This document shows, piece by piece, positions 37,168 to 45,142 of a stretch of DNA of 64,000 nucleotides. The notes under the pieces are model-generated. The model did not search any database, had not been told where the DNA came from, and saw only the letters and a list, made by a program, of their open reading frames with translations. The stretch is from assembly GCF_000143845.1 (NCBI RefSeq), contig NC_014363.1, positions 667,186 to 731,185 of the forward strand. Direction: 5' to 3'. How positions within the stretch are numbered: the stretch's first letter is position 1; each line of letters opens with the position of its first letter. A program made the position numbers and the translations under genes. The stretch is from Olsenella uli DSM 7084. Its GTDB lineage: Bacteria; Actinomycetota; Coriobacteriia; Coriobacteriales; Atopobiaceae.

Positions 37168-38910
37168 ATGTTTGGCGAGGGGTTCAAGAGGCGCTTCGCG
37201 CTCACCGACCAGGGCGTGACCAATGCGAAGAAGGGCGCGCTGTGGACCATCGCGGTCAACCTCATAGACTTCGCGGGCATCGTGTTCCTCTACCAGCTCA
37301 TGGCGCAGCTCGTGACGGCGCTCACCGAGGGTGGGGGGCTGCCGTCCATCCTGCCCTACGCAGCCCTGCTGGTCGCGTTCGTGGTGGTGTCGTTCCTCGC
37401 CCACAAGCAGCAGTACTTCAACACCTACGGTACGGTCTACCACGAGGTGGGGGTGCTGCGCATCGGCCTCGCCGAGCGCCTGCGCAGGTTGCCGCTGTCC
37501 TTCTTCATGGGTCGCGACCTTGCCGACCTCTCCGAGACCATCATGGGCGACGTGGACGCCCTCGAGCACGTGTGGTCGCACGTCCTGGGCTACCTCTACG
37601 GGGCCTACGTGTCGACGGCCATCGTGGCCGTGGGGCTGCTCGCGTTCGAGTGGCGCCTCGCCCTTGCGGTGCTCTGGAGCGTGCCCTTGGCGTTTGGGCT
37701 GCTCTTTGGCCTGCGTAGGATGACGCTCGAGAGCCAGAGGGCGGCGCGTGCCGACTCCCTCGAGGTCTCCGACGCGATCCAGGAGACGCTCGAGAACGTC
37801 CGCGAGATTCGCGCCACCAACCAGGAGGAGCGCTACCTCGACGGGCTGCGCAAGAAGATCGATCATGCGGAGGCCAGCCAGACCGCAAGCGAGCTCAAGA
37901 CGGGGCTCTCGGTCAACGCCGCGTCGGTGATCATGCGCATGGGCGTTGCCACCACCGTCGTCGCGGGGGCCGCCCTCATGCTCTCCGGTCAGATCGGCTT
38001 CATGGTCTACTTTGCCTTCCTGCTCACGGTCACGCGCATCTACGCACCCTTCGACCAGGCGCTTGCCCTCATCGCCGAGATGCTTGCGTCCGAGGTCGCG
38101 GCCTCGCGGCTCCAGTCCATCTACGACGAGCCCGTGGCGCGGGGGCAGGAGGCGTTCGCGCCCGTCGGTCACGACATCGTCTTCGATGACGTGGACTTTG
38201 CCTACCAGGGCGAGCGCGTCCTCGACAGCGTGAGCTTCACGGCGAGGGAAGGTGAGGTGACGGCCCTCGTGGGTCCGTCGGGATCGGGCAAGTCGACCTG
38301 CGCACGCCTTGCGGCGCGCCTCTGGGATGCGAGCTCGGGCACGGTGCGCGTGGGCGGCGTCGACGTCTCGACGGTGGACCCCGAGGTCCTTCTCGCAGAC
38401 TATGCCGTGGTCTTCCAGGACGTGACGCTCTTCGACGACACGGTCATGGCCAACATCCGCCTGGGTCGCAAGGATGCCACCGACGAGGAGGTCCTCGCTG
38501 CGGCACGCGCGGCCAACTGCGACGGCTTCGTCGGGCAGCTGCCCCAGGGCTACGACACCGTGATCGGCGAGAACGGCAGCCGTCTCTCTGGCGGAGAGCG
38601 CCAGCGCATCTCCATCGCGCGTGCCTTGCTGAAGGATGCGCCCATCGTCCTGATGGACGAGGCCACGGCCTCGCTTGACGTCGAGAACGAGACCCAGGTA
38701 CAGGAGGCTCTCACGAGGCTGCTCGTGGGCAAGACGGTTCTCGTGATCGCGCATCGCATGCGCACCGTGGAGAATGCCGACAGGATCGTGGTGCTGGCTG
38801 GGGGCAGGGTCGTGGAGGAGGGCTCCCCCGCCGAGCTCAGGGCCAAGGACGGCGGCATCTTCCGCCACATGTCCGAGCTCCAGCAGCAGTCTGCCGGCTG
38901 GAGCATCTAA
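37168..38910 (+). CDS. ABC transporter ATP-binding/permease protein, second half of a heterodimer
   Basis: A 580-residue half-transporter with the same layout as its upstream neighbour: a membrane domain (about residues 25-300) and an ATPase with Walker A GPSGSGKST, signature LSGGERQR, Walker B PIVLMDEAT and H-loop IAHRM. The ATG abuts the stop of the first gene, so the proteins are coupled and probably form a heterodimer. The last codons (GGCTGGAGCATC) are part of a short tandem repeat that continues past the stop. Confidence 0.9.
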   Translation: MFGEGFKRRFALTDQGVTNAKKGALWTIAVNLIDFAGIVFLYQLMAQLVTALTEGGGLPSILPYAALLVAFVVVSFLAHKQQYFNTYGTVYHEVGVLRIGLAERLRRLPLSFFMGRDLADLSETIMGDVDALEHVWSHVLGYLYGAYVSTAIVAVGLLAFEWRLALAVLWSVPLAFGLLFGLRRMTLESQRAARADSLEVSDAIQETLENVREIRATNQEERYLDGLRKKIDHAEASQTASELKTGLSVNAASVIMRMGVATTVVAGAALMLSGQIGFMVYFAFLLTVTRIYAPFDQALALIAEMLASEVAASRLQSIYDEPVARGQEAFAPVGHDIVFDDVDFAYQGERVLDSVSFTAREGEVTALVGPSGSGKSTCARLAARLWDASSGTVRVGGVDVSTVDPEVLLADYAVVFQDVTLFDDTVMANIRLGRKDATDEEVLAAARAANCDGFVGQLPQGYDTVIGENGSRLSGGERQRISIARALLKDAPIVLMDEATASLDVENETQVQEALTRLLVGKTVLVIAHRMRTVENADRIVVLAGGRVVEEGSPAELRAKDGGIFRHMSELQQQSAGWSI

Positions 38911-38942
38911 CGTTGCGGCTGGAGCAGCCAACGTTGCGGCTG
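38896..38942. repeat. about 20-bp tandem repeat straddling the ABC gene stop codon
   Basis: CGGCTGGAGCATCTAACGTTG at the end of the gene is followed by CGGCTGGAGCAGCCAACGTTG and then by CGGCTGCC. The copies differ at the stop codon position, so loss of one copy would change the C-terminus of the protein. Confidence 0.6.
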
Positions 38943-39089
38943 CCACGCGGCGTATGGTGCATGGCGGCCGGCAGATGGTATGCGCGGTGGCCTGTGTGCG
39001 GTGGCCGACGGGTGGTGCATGCGACGGCCTGCGTGTGGTGTGTCCCGCGCCGACATGTCTCGCGTTGACCTGTCTCACGCCGACGTATT

Positions 39090-39318
39090 TTCACACTAGT
39101 TTCCCTGCCATCCAGTTTTTGGGGCCCTGTGGATGGCAGGGAAGTTTTTGTGAAAAATTATGCAACCACTTTCACAATAGCTCACCACACGTCCGTAAGA
39201 CAGACGCTCTGGGGATGGCTGGCGAGGTATTGTGAGTTGCCCGGACAACGATACTCACAGTAGTTCTCTACGCATCCCGCAGACCCGTAAAACTGGACGA
39301 CAGGGGAATCTTTGTGAA
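39090..39318. repeat. hairpin repeat cluster B (three units)
   Basis: Unit 1 has arms 39090-39114 and 39130-39154 with a 15-nt loop. Unit 2 has arms 39171-39195 and 39212-39236 with a 16-nt loop. Unit 3 has arms 39254-39278 and 39294-39318 with a 15-nt loop. Spacers between units are 16 and 17 nt. Arms are 25 nt with outer TCACA and inner CATCC cores, as in the clusters at 29268 and 50902. The region 38943-39089 before it is GC-rich and holds no gene. Confidence 0.9.
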
Positions 39319-39468
39319 ACGCGCCCGACCGAGACTCACAAAGGTTTGCGTGAGGGGTCGCCCCAGGTCGAGGTTGCCCTAGGACGGGGCCGCTCGAGGC
39401 CGGGACCGGCCCAGCCTGGGTCGCCTGAGGCCGGGGCTGCACAGCCGCGAGGCTTGCGGATGACCGCC

Positions 39469-39699
39469 TCAGCCACGAGGCTTGCGGATGACCGCATGTA
39501 GGTGCCAGACCCCGCTGTTCTCGAAGGCCTCCATGACCAGTCCCGACCGCCGGCACATCTCCGTGAGCTCTTTGCGAGAGTAGATGCGCACGTCCCCCTT
39601 ATTATGCATCAGTAGGTTTGCCAGTGGCAGCTCGACGTGGTTGACAAGCCACAGGAACACGGGGTTGTCGGTGCTGTCGTTGAGATAAGGCGCTTGCAC
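39469..39699 (-). pseudogene. truncated SAM-dependent methyltransferase (C-terminal fragment)
   Basis: About 76 codons resembling only the last part of a class I methyltransferase: LPLANLLMHNKGDVRIYSRK, ELTEMCRRSGLVMEAFENSG and a closing strand HLHAVIRKP. The SAM-binding motif I (GxGxG) and motifs II-III are missing, and no ribosome binding site precedes the putative GTG at 39699. The 5' part appears to have been deleted at about 39700, where a divergent open frame begins. Probably non-functional. Confidence 0.6.
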
Positions 39700-40341
39700 G
39701 AGAGGTCGTGTACGTCCTGGGCGGGCGTTCTCCTGGCATCCATTGGGACCATGGCTGTGATGGTCACCTCCACCGCGTTGGCCGTTTCAGCTGCGTCGGC
39801 CGTGCCCATCATGCCAGTATCTCGCGGCCTCCCGATGGCCCTGCTTGCCGTTCTGGCATGTCTGCTGGCCGGAGCGCTTGTCCTGCTCGAGCGGCGCATC
39901 TGCGTGCCTGCCCTCGCCTGTGATGCGATGCCAGATGCGGGCGCAGGGTTGATCTCGGGCTTGCTGATGCATCTCACGAACCGCGGGCTGTACCACGAGC
40001 TAGAGAGAAGCTCCCGCCTTGCACGGAGGAAGTGGCTGTTATCCCTGCTGCTGTGCGGCCATGGCTGGCAGACGCTTGTGTCACGTGCGATCCTCGTGCA
40101 CCTGCGACGCTTCGAGGGGCTGGGAGACATCCTGCTTTTTGCCGGCGTCTACGTGCCCCTGCTGTGCTCGCTCTGCCTTGGGGTGCTGGGTCTCCAGCTG
40201 CTGGTTCCCTGCGCGGCCGCAGTGGTGCTCAACTATCGCGCCGCAGCTGAGTTCGTACGCGTCTTCCGTGCGGACGAGGACAACCGCCTCGTCCTGGCGG
40301 GTGGTGTGGCCATCTCCCGAGGTCGCGACATGGGCGCGTGA
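39637..40341 (+). CDS. hypothetical membrane protein, start uncertain, possibly 5'-truncated
   Basis: An open frame of up to 234 codons with about four hydrophobic segments (GVLLASIGTMAVMVTSTALA, GLPMALLAVLACLLAGALVL, and two near LLFAGVYVPLLCSLCLGVLG). The first 25 codons overlap the antisense of a methyltransferase remnant and look non-coding; the first membrane segment already begins there, so the natural N-terminus may be lost. An ATG at 39751 is a later alternative. No family recognised. It is convergent with the response-regulator operon that ends 25 bases downstream. Confidence 0.45.
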   Translation: MVDKPQEHGVVGAVVEIRRLHERSCTSWAGVLLASIGTMAVMVTSTALAVSAASAVPIMPVSRGLPMALLAVLACLLAGALVLLERRICVPALACDAMPDAGAGLISGLLMHLTNRGLYHELERSSRLARRKWLLSLLLCGHGWQTLVSRAILVHLRRFEGLGDILLFAGVYVPLLCSLCLGVLGLQLLVPCAAAVVLNYRAAAEFVRVFRADEDNRLVLAGGVAISRGRDMGA

Positions 40342-40365
40342 GGTGTGCCCTCCGCAGGGCTTCCG

Positions 40366-41040
40366 TCAGGAGTCCATGCCGGACTTGTACCAGGCGACGG
40401 CCAACTGGACGCGGTCACGCAGGCCAAGCTTCGCGAGGATGCGCGTCACCGAGCGCTTGACGCTCGCCGGCTCTATGCAGATCCTCTCGGCGACCTCGGC
40501 GTTCGAGAGCCCGTCGGCCACCAGGCGGCATACCTCGCGCTCACGGGGCGTGAGCGCGCGGAAGCTTGCCGCAAAGCCCAGGGAGGCCTCGTCCTTCTCG
40601 GCAGGGCGCATCCCTCGCTCGATGACCGCACGGGTGATGCGCGGCGTGAGCACGGCATCGCCGTCTGCGACGGCGCGTACCGCCCGGGCAAGCTCTGCGG
40701 CATGCACGTCCTTGAGCAAAAAGCCCGACGCGCCGGCGGAGAGCCCGCCGAAGGCGTAGTCGTCCTCGTCGTAGGTGGTGAGGATGAGCACGCGGACGTC
40801 CGTCCAGCGCGCCGTGATGCGCGCGGTGGCGTCGATGCCGTCCATGCGGGGCATGCGTACGTCCATGAGGATGACATCCGGTAGGGCACGTCCCAGCTCC
40901 TCCGCCTGTGCGAGCCGGTCGATGGCCTGCTGGCCATCTTCGGCCTCGAGCACGACCGTGACACCATCCGCACGCCTGAGCATGAGCGAGAGGCCCATGC
41001 GCACGCCCTCCTGGTCATCGACGATCATGGTGCGTATCAT
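40366..41040 (-). CDS. NarL/LuxR-type response regulator
   Basis: A 224-residue regulator: receiver domain (residues about 2-120) with acidic pocket D8-D9, phosphoacceptor D60 in VILMDVRMP and conserved K in SGFLLKDVHA; then a LuxR-type helix-turn-helix (about 158-215, LTPREREVCRLVADGLSNAE). The recognition helix reads IEPASVKRSVTRILAKLG, with SVKR in place of the usual TVK. The ATG at 41040 lies within the end of the histidine kinase gene (26-base overlap), so both are coupled. It probably controls the ABC transporter operon upstream. Confidence 0.92.
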   Translation of the reverse strand: MIRTMIVDDQEGVRMGLSLMLRRADGVTVVLEAEDGQQAIDRLAQAEELGRALPDVILMDVRMPRMDGIDATARITARWTDVRVLILTTYDEDDYAFGGLSAGASGFLLKDVHAAELARAVRAVADGDAVLTPRITRAVIERGMRPAEKDEASLGFAASFRALTPREREVCRLVADGLSNAEVAERICIEPASVKRSVTRILAKLGLRDRVQLAVAWYKSGMDS

Positions 41041-42388
41041 GCGCCCGCACCCCCTTCCCGCCTGGTGGCAGCCTGTGCCCCGGGACAGCCTGTGACGGGA
41101 TGGTCGCATGGACCGTCCAGCCAGCGTTGTCCTCGTATCCCGAGGAGAACGTGCCTCCGGACAGGCGCACGACCTCCTCCAGCCGCACAAGTCCCGTGCC
41201 TCGCCCACCCTCCTCCGCGCCGTTGCCACCTCCTGCGGCCGTGCATGGCGTACCGGCCGTGCGCTCTCCGTCGTCGCGGACGGTGAGCGCGAGGGTACCG
41301 TCCGGCCTATGGTCCCACGACGTGACGATGCGGCCCACGTGTCCGCCGCTCGCGCGACCGCCGTGTCGGACGGCGTTGGTCAGGGCCTCGCGCGTGATGG
41401 AGAACGCGAGGTCGGCCTGCCTGGCGTCATCGGGTCTGGTCCCCGTCTCGGTCAGGGCGCAGGTGATCCCCAGCTCTCGTACGTGCTCGAGCACGGGTTC
41501 CACCTCGTCCCAACGGTGGGGCGCCTCGGCGGCATCACTCGCGGGTCCCGTCATCGCCGCCCCCGCAGATTTGGCATCCCTCGCGCCCGCGAGCGCGCGG
41601 ACGGCCCTGCGCGTGTCCTCGAGGCCCGCTCGCGCGAGGCCGTTGATCGAGGCGAGGGCCCGGTCGAGCTCGTCGTCGCCCGTGGTCCCGGCAAGGCCCT
41701 CTGACAGCGCGACGATTGCCGTGAGGTCGTGGCCCACGGAGTCGTGAAGCTCTGCGGCGATGCGCCCGCGTCTGAGGGCCGCATCGCGTGCCTCGGCCAC
41801 GCGGGCGAGCTCCTCGGCTCGTGCTCGCTCGGCTGCAGCCTCTGCCTGGCGGGCGCGCCGCCTGTCGTAACGCAGCCGCGAGATTGCGCCCAGCGCGATG
41901 GTGAGGATGGTAGGGGAGAGGAAGACCACGTACGTGAGCATGAAACCCCATGTTGAGGCGGTCCCGCCGACAGCCGCCCCGCCCGTCGGCGCCATGACGT
42001 CCTGCGTGCAGGCGAAGGCCTGGGCTGCGACGATCGTCGTGGTTCCCGCCAGGGCGTCCCGCTGGCTTCCGCGTGCCACGCAGGCATAGGCTGCGACAAG
42101 GGCGAGCGCGCCCGTCTCGGACGTGACGCCCATGAGGGAGAGCAGGGCGATCGACATGGCCTCCGCCAGGGCGACGGCGAGCGGCCAGCGGTGCCGCACA
42201 AAGAGGGCGGCGCATCCCAAGGCCAGGAGCAGCAGCACCGGCAAGAGCAGGCTGGGGCTGGGAGATCCGGGCAGGCCGATGAAGAAGAGGCGCGTGAAGA
42301 GCATGGCCTCCCACGCCACGCAGAGGACGGGTGCCACGAGCTGCAGGAGGGGGCTTGCATCCCAGCGCTCTGACAGCCTGTCGAACAT
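41015..42388 (-). CDS. sensor histidine kinase (HisKA_3, LiaS/DesK-like)
   Basis: A 457-residue membrane kinase with five to six N-terminal hydrophobic segments (to about residue 170), a short charged linker and a HisKA_3 dimerisation domain with phospho-histidine H215 in AAELHDSVGHDL. The HATPase domain has FSITREALTNAVRHG (N box), VRDDGER (a DxGxG-like variant) and GTGLVRLEEVV. It has no periplasmic sensing domain of note, so it may sense membrane stress or the partner transporter. It lies between ABC-2 permease genes and the response regulator, all on the minus strand. Confidence 0.9.
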   Translation of the reverse strand: MFDRLSERWDASPLLQLVAPVLCVAWEAMLFTRLFFIGLPGSPSPSLLLPVLLLLALGCAALFVRHRWPLAVALAEAMSIALLSLMGVTSETGALALVAAYACVARGSQRDALAGTTTIVAAQAFACTQDVMAPTGGAAVGGTASTWGFMLTYVVFLSPTILTIALGAISRLRYDRRRARQAEAAAERARAEELARVAEARDAALRRGRIAAELHDSVGHDLTAIVALSEGLAGTTGDDELDRALASINGLARAGLEDTRRAVRALAGARDAKSAGAAMTGPASDAAEAPHRWDEVEPVLEHVRELGITCALTETGTRPDDARQADLAFSITREALTNAVRHGGRASGGHVGRIVTSWDHRPDGTLALTVRDDGERTAGTPCTAAGGGNGAEEGGRGTGLVRLEEVVRLSGGTFSSGYEDNAGWTVHATIPSQAVPGHRLPPGGKGVRAHDTHHDRR

Positions 42389-42434
42389 GACCCTCTCCCT
42401 CCTTCCGTTTGCCTCATTCTATCCCGCATAGGCC

Positions 42435-43202
42435 CTAGCTTGCGTGGATGTCATGGCGGCGCAGGCGCAGGGTTGCGAACGCGACGGCCGCTGCGGTCCA
42501 CGCCACGGACATCACCACGATGGTCGCCACATTGGACGCCGAGAGGCTGACCATCGCGTTCGAGTTCATGCCCATCTGCATGAGGGAGTAGGGGAACACG
42601 TAGCCCGCCCCGGCTATGGTGGCCATGAGACCGGCGACACCTCCTGCGAGCGCCACGCCCACCGGAGCCGCAAAGCTGCGGACGAGCATCGAGACGACGA
42701 GCTGCAGCGCCGCGATGGCAAGGCTGCCAAGCCAACCGAGTGCCACGTAGAGCAGGGTGCTCCCGACGGGGAAGCTCCCGGGTACGCCCAGGGCGACGCC
42801 ACAGGCCACATACGCCGCGACGATGCTCGCGAACGCCACGAGCATGCAGACGCCGACGACGACCAGCTTGGTGCAGAAGACATGGCGGGCGGGCACGGGC
42901 GCGACCATGAGCTCGTTCCAGTTGGAACCCTGGTGCTCGAGGCGCCACAGGTGGCTTGCTGCCACGCCGACGAGCGCGGGCAGGAAGAAGTAGCAGACGA
43001 AGAGCGTCTGCTGCGTCCACAGGTTCTCCCAGCCGGGCGTGAGCACTCCCAGGTTGAGACTGTAGTTTGCCGAGCCCAGGAGTGCGGAGAGGCCCGGCAG
43101 CAGCACGAAGGCCAGCCAGATGGGCGCCCTGCGCATCTTGATGAGCTCCGCATGAACGCAGGTGGCGAAGGAGACGTGGCTTACGCGAGGGCTTCCGTCC
43201 AT
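42435..43202 (-). CDS. ABC-2 type permease, lantibiotic-immunity (LanE/LanG-like)
   Basis: A 255-residue permease with six membrane segments. The cytoplasmic start CVHAELIKMRRAPIWLAFVLLP and the LEHQGSNWNELMVAPVPARH segment between segments 2 and 3 match the ABC-2 permeases of lantibiotic self-protection transporters. It starts one base after the stop of the other permease gene. With the ATPase and second permease it forms a LanFEG-type complex that would expel peptide antibiotics from the membrane. Confidence 0.82.
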   Translation of the reverse strand: MDGSPRVSHVSFATCVHAELIKMRRAPIWLAFVLLPGLSALLGSANYSLNLGVLTPGWENLWTQQTLFVCYFFLPALVGVAASHLWRLEHQGSNWNELMVAPVPARHVFCTKLVVVGVCMLVAFASIVAAYVACGVALGVPGSFPVGSTLLYVALGWLGSLAIAALQLVVSMLVRSFAAPVGVALAGGVAGLMATIAGAGYVFPYSLMQMGMNSNAMVSLSASNVATIVVMSVAWTAAAVAFATLRLRRHDIHAS

Positions 43203-43203
43203 G

Positions 43204-43983
43204 CTAGAGCTCCTTTCGGGAGAAGCCGCGACCTGCGTACCCGTAGATCGCGACGGTCAGGATGATAATGACGGCAAGGTCCGCCACGGGCCAGGCCCGC
43301 GAGGCGAATGCCACCCGACCTGCATCGGAGCTCATCTCGACGGTGGAGAGCAGCGCGTAATACGAGCTGGGGACCAATCGGGCAAACGCCGTGGGCAGGT
43401 ACATGGAGAACAGGCCGAGAAACGACAGCGCCACGCCCACCACGAGGGGAAGGAACTGGTTCTGCAGGATGAGGCAGAGCGCCTGGACCAGCGTCGCCAC
43501 GAGCAGGCTCACCGCGAGCGTGGAGACTGCGTACTGGGCGACGGCAATCGCGTCCGGCAGCGAGGGAAAGCCGAGGGACGAGGTCAGAGCGAGGCTGGCC
43601 GCGGTCTGCGCGACCACGAGAAGCCCCAGCACAAGGGTTATGGCCTGCCACTTCGCACGGAAGAGCTCTCGGGGTGACTGCAGGGTGAGGAGCTCCTTGA
43701 GCATACCTCCGGGGCTCTCTATGTCGCAGACGGTGCTCGAGGCGATGCTCGCGAGCAGGGGGAGGAAGATGGCGTTGAGCATGGGGAGCTGCCAGTAGAT
43801 GGCGCGCCAATCGCCCTTGGACACGGCGTCGCCCGACCAGCCGTATCCCAGCCAGACGAGCTCGAGGGCCATGAGGGCCAGCGCAACGAGTGGCAGGTGC
43901 TTGCGGCGAAGCTTCCTGAGCTCCAGGCGAACCGCCGGGATGCGGCGCGGCCGCGACGTCGCGGACGGGGTCCTTTCGGCCAT
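43204..43983 (-). CDS. ABC-2 type permease, lantibiotic-immunity (LanE/LanG-like)
   Basis: A 259-residue permease with six membrane segments. AVRLELRKLRRKHLPLVALAL and the loop CDIESPGGMLKELLTLQSPREL are the same family hallmarks as in its neighbour, to which it is distantly similar. The ATG at 43983 overlaps the ATPase stop by one base (TGATG arrangement), indicating coupled translation. A divergently placed second permease of this kind is the rule in LanFEG systems. Confidence 0.82.
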   Translation of the reverse strand: MAERTPSATSRPRRIPAVRLELRKLRRKHLPLVALALMALELVWLGYGWSGDAVSKGDWRAIYWQLPMLNAIFLPLLASIASSTVCDIESPGGMLKELLTLQSPRELFRAKWQAITLVLGLLVVAQTAASLALTSSLGFPSLPDAIAVAQYAVSTLAVSLLVATLVQALCLILQNQFLPLVVGVALSFLGLFSMYLPTAFARLVPSSYYALLSTVEMSSDAGRVAFASRAWPVADLAVIIILTVAIYGYAGRGFSRKEL

Positions 43984-44942
43984 CAGATCGTCGCCTCCAT
44001 GCCGGTCAGCTGGAGGAAGATGTCCTCCAGGCTCTGGGAGCGCTCCTCCATGCGGACGATGCCGACGCCTTGCCGCGCAAGGCACAGGCTCACCTGACCA
44101 GCGGTGGCGTCGTCGACGGCCTTGATGCGCAGCCATCCGTTGGTGTCCGCTGTGGCGCCGGTGAGTGCTCGCAGGGCGGTCGCGTTGTCGGTGGTGCGCA
44201 GGGCGATCCAGCGCCGGGCGCGGGCGTGCAGCTCCGCTATGGGACCCTGCCAGACCATCTGGCCGGAGTTGATTATGCCCACGTGGTCGGCCATCTGGTC
44301 TATCTCGGAGAGCAGATGGCTCGACACCATGACGGTGCAGCCGAAGCGGTTGGGCATGTCGCGGATGAGCTGGCGGATCTCGTGGATGCCACTGGGGTCG
44401 AGGCCGTTGGTGGGCTCGTCGAGCAGCAACAGCCGTGGACGGCCGACGAGGGCGCTTGCGATGCCCAGGCGCTGGCGCATGCCGAGCGAGAACTGGCCGA
44501 CGACCTTGCGGCGCGTCTTGGGGTCGTTCAGGCGCACGACCTCGAGGGCCTCGTCGATGCAGCTGGTGGGCAGTCCGCGCAGCCGGCGCACGATGTCGAG
44601 GTTCTCGTATGCGGTGAGGTGCGGGTAGCAGCTGGGGCCCTCGATGATCGAGCCCACCTGCCGCAGCACCTCGAGGCGGTTGCTGGGGCCCATCTCGCGT
44701 CCCAGTACCTGGATGCTGCCACCCGTGGGGTGGGCGAGGCCCAGGATCATCTTCATGGTGGTGGACTTTCCCGCGCCGTTGGGCCCGAGGAAGCCGTAGA
44801 CGGCGCCCTCGCTCACCTCGAGGTTGAGATTGCTCACCACGGTGGCGTCACCGTAGCGCTTGGTGAGGCCATCGGTTGCGATTGCGAGTCCTTCTGACCG
44901 ACGTGCGCCTCGACGATGCGTTTTACGCTGGCCTGCGTCCAT
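43983..44942 (-). CDS. ABC transporter ATP-binding protein (LanF/BcrA-like)
   Basis: A 319-residue ATPase with Walker A GPNGAGKST, the BcrA-like GLAHPTGGSIQVLGRE stretch, signature FSLGMRQRLGIA, Walker B LLLLDEPTNGLDPSG and an H-loop in VSSHLLSEI. It powers the two permeases encoded downstream. ATG at 44942 has GGAGG six bases upstream; the open frame extends further but without a site. It is the first gene of a five-gene minus-strand run ending with the response regulator, so the 44943-45142 gap should hold the operon promoter; none was clearly recognised. Confidence 0.9.
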   Translation of the reverse strand: MDAGQRKTHRRGARRSEGLAIATDGLTKRYGDATVVSNLNLEVSEGAVYGFLGPNGAGKSTTMKMILGLAHPTGGSIQVLGREMGPSNRLEVLRQVGSIIEGPSCYPHLTAYENLDIVRRLRGLPTSCIDEALEVVRLNDPKTRRKVVGQFSLGMRQRLGIASALVGRPRLLLLDEPTNGLDPSGIHEIRQLIRDMPNRFGCTVMVSSHLLSEIDQMADHVGIINSGQMVWQGPIAELHARARRWIALRTTDNATALRALTGATADTNGWLRIKAVDDATAGQVSLCLARQGVGIVRMEERSQSLEDIFLQLTGMEATI

Positions 44943-45142
44943 CGTGCCTCCAATCCGTCGCTTGTCTGGCTGACGGTTTGGATTGTGCGACATGGGGCGC
45001 GCGGCGGTGATCCCGCTGGGACGCTTGACACCCTGGGGTGACAGGGGGTTCGCGCCCATGGTTACATGAAAGTGCCTACTTCCTTTTGCGGGCGTCTCGG
45101 GGGAGAATGCTCACCCAAGGGACAACCCGAGAGGAGCAGCCC

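Noticed and set aside
35329-39078. A 1249-codon open frame antisense to the two ABC transporter genes
   Set aside because: Its translation is charged low-complexity sequence without domains, while the plus strand has complete ABC motifs. It is a by-product of GC-rich codon usage.
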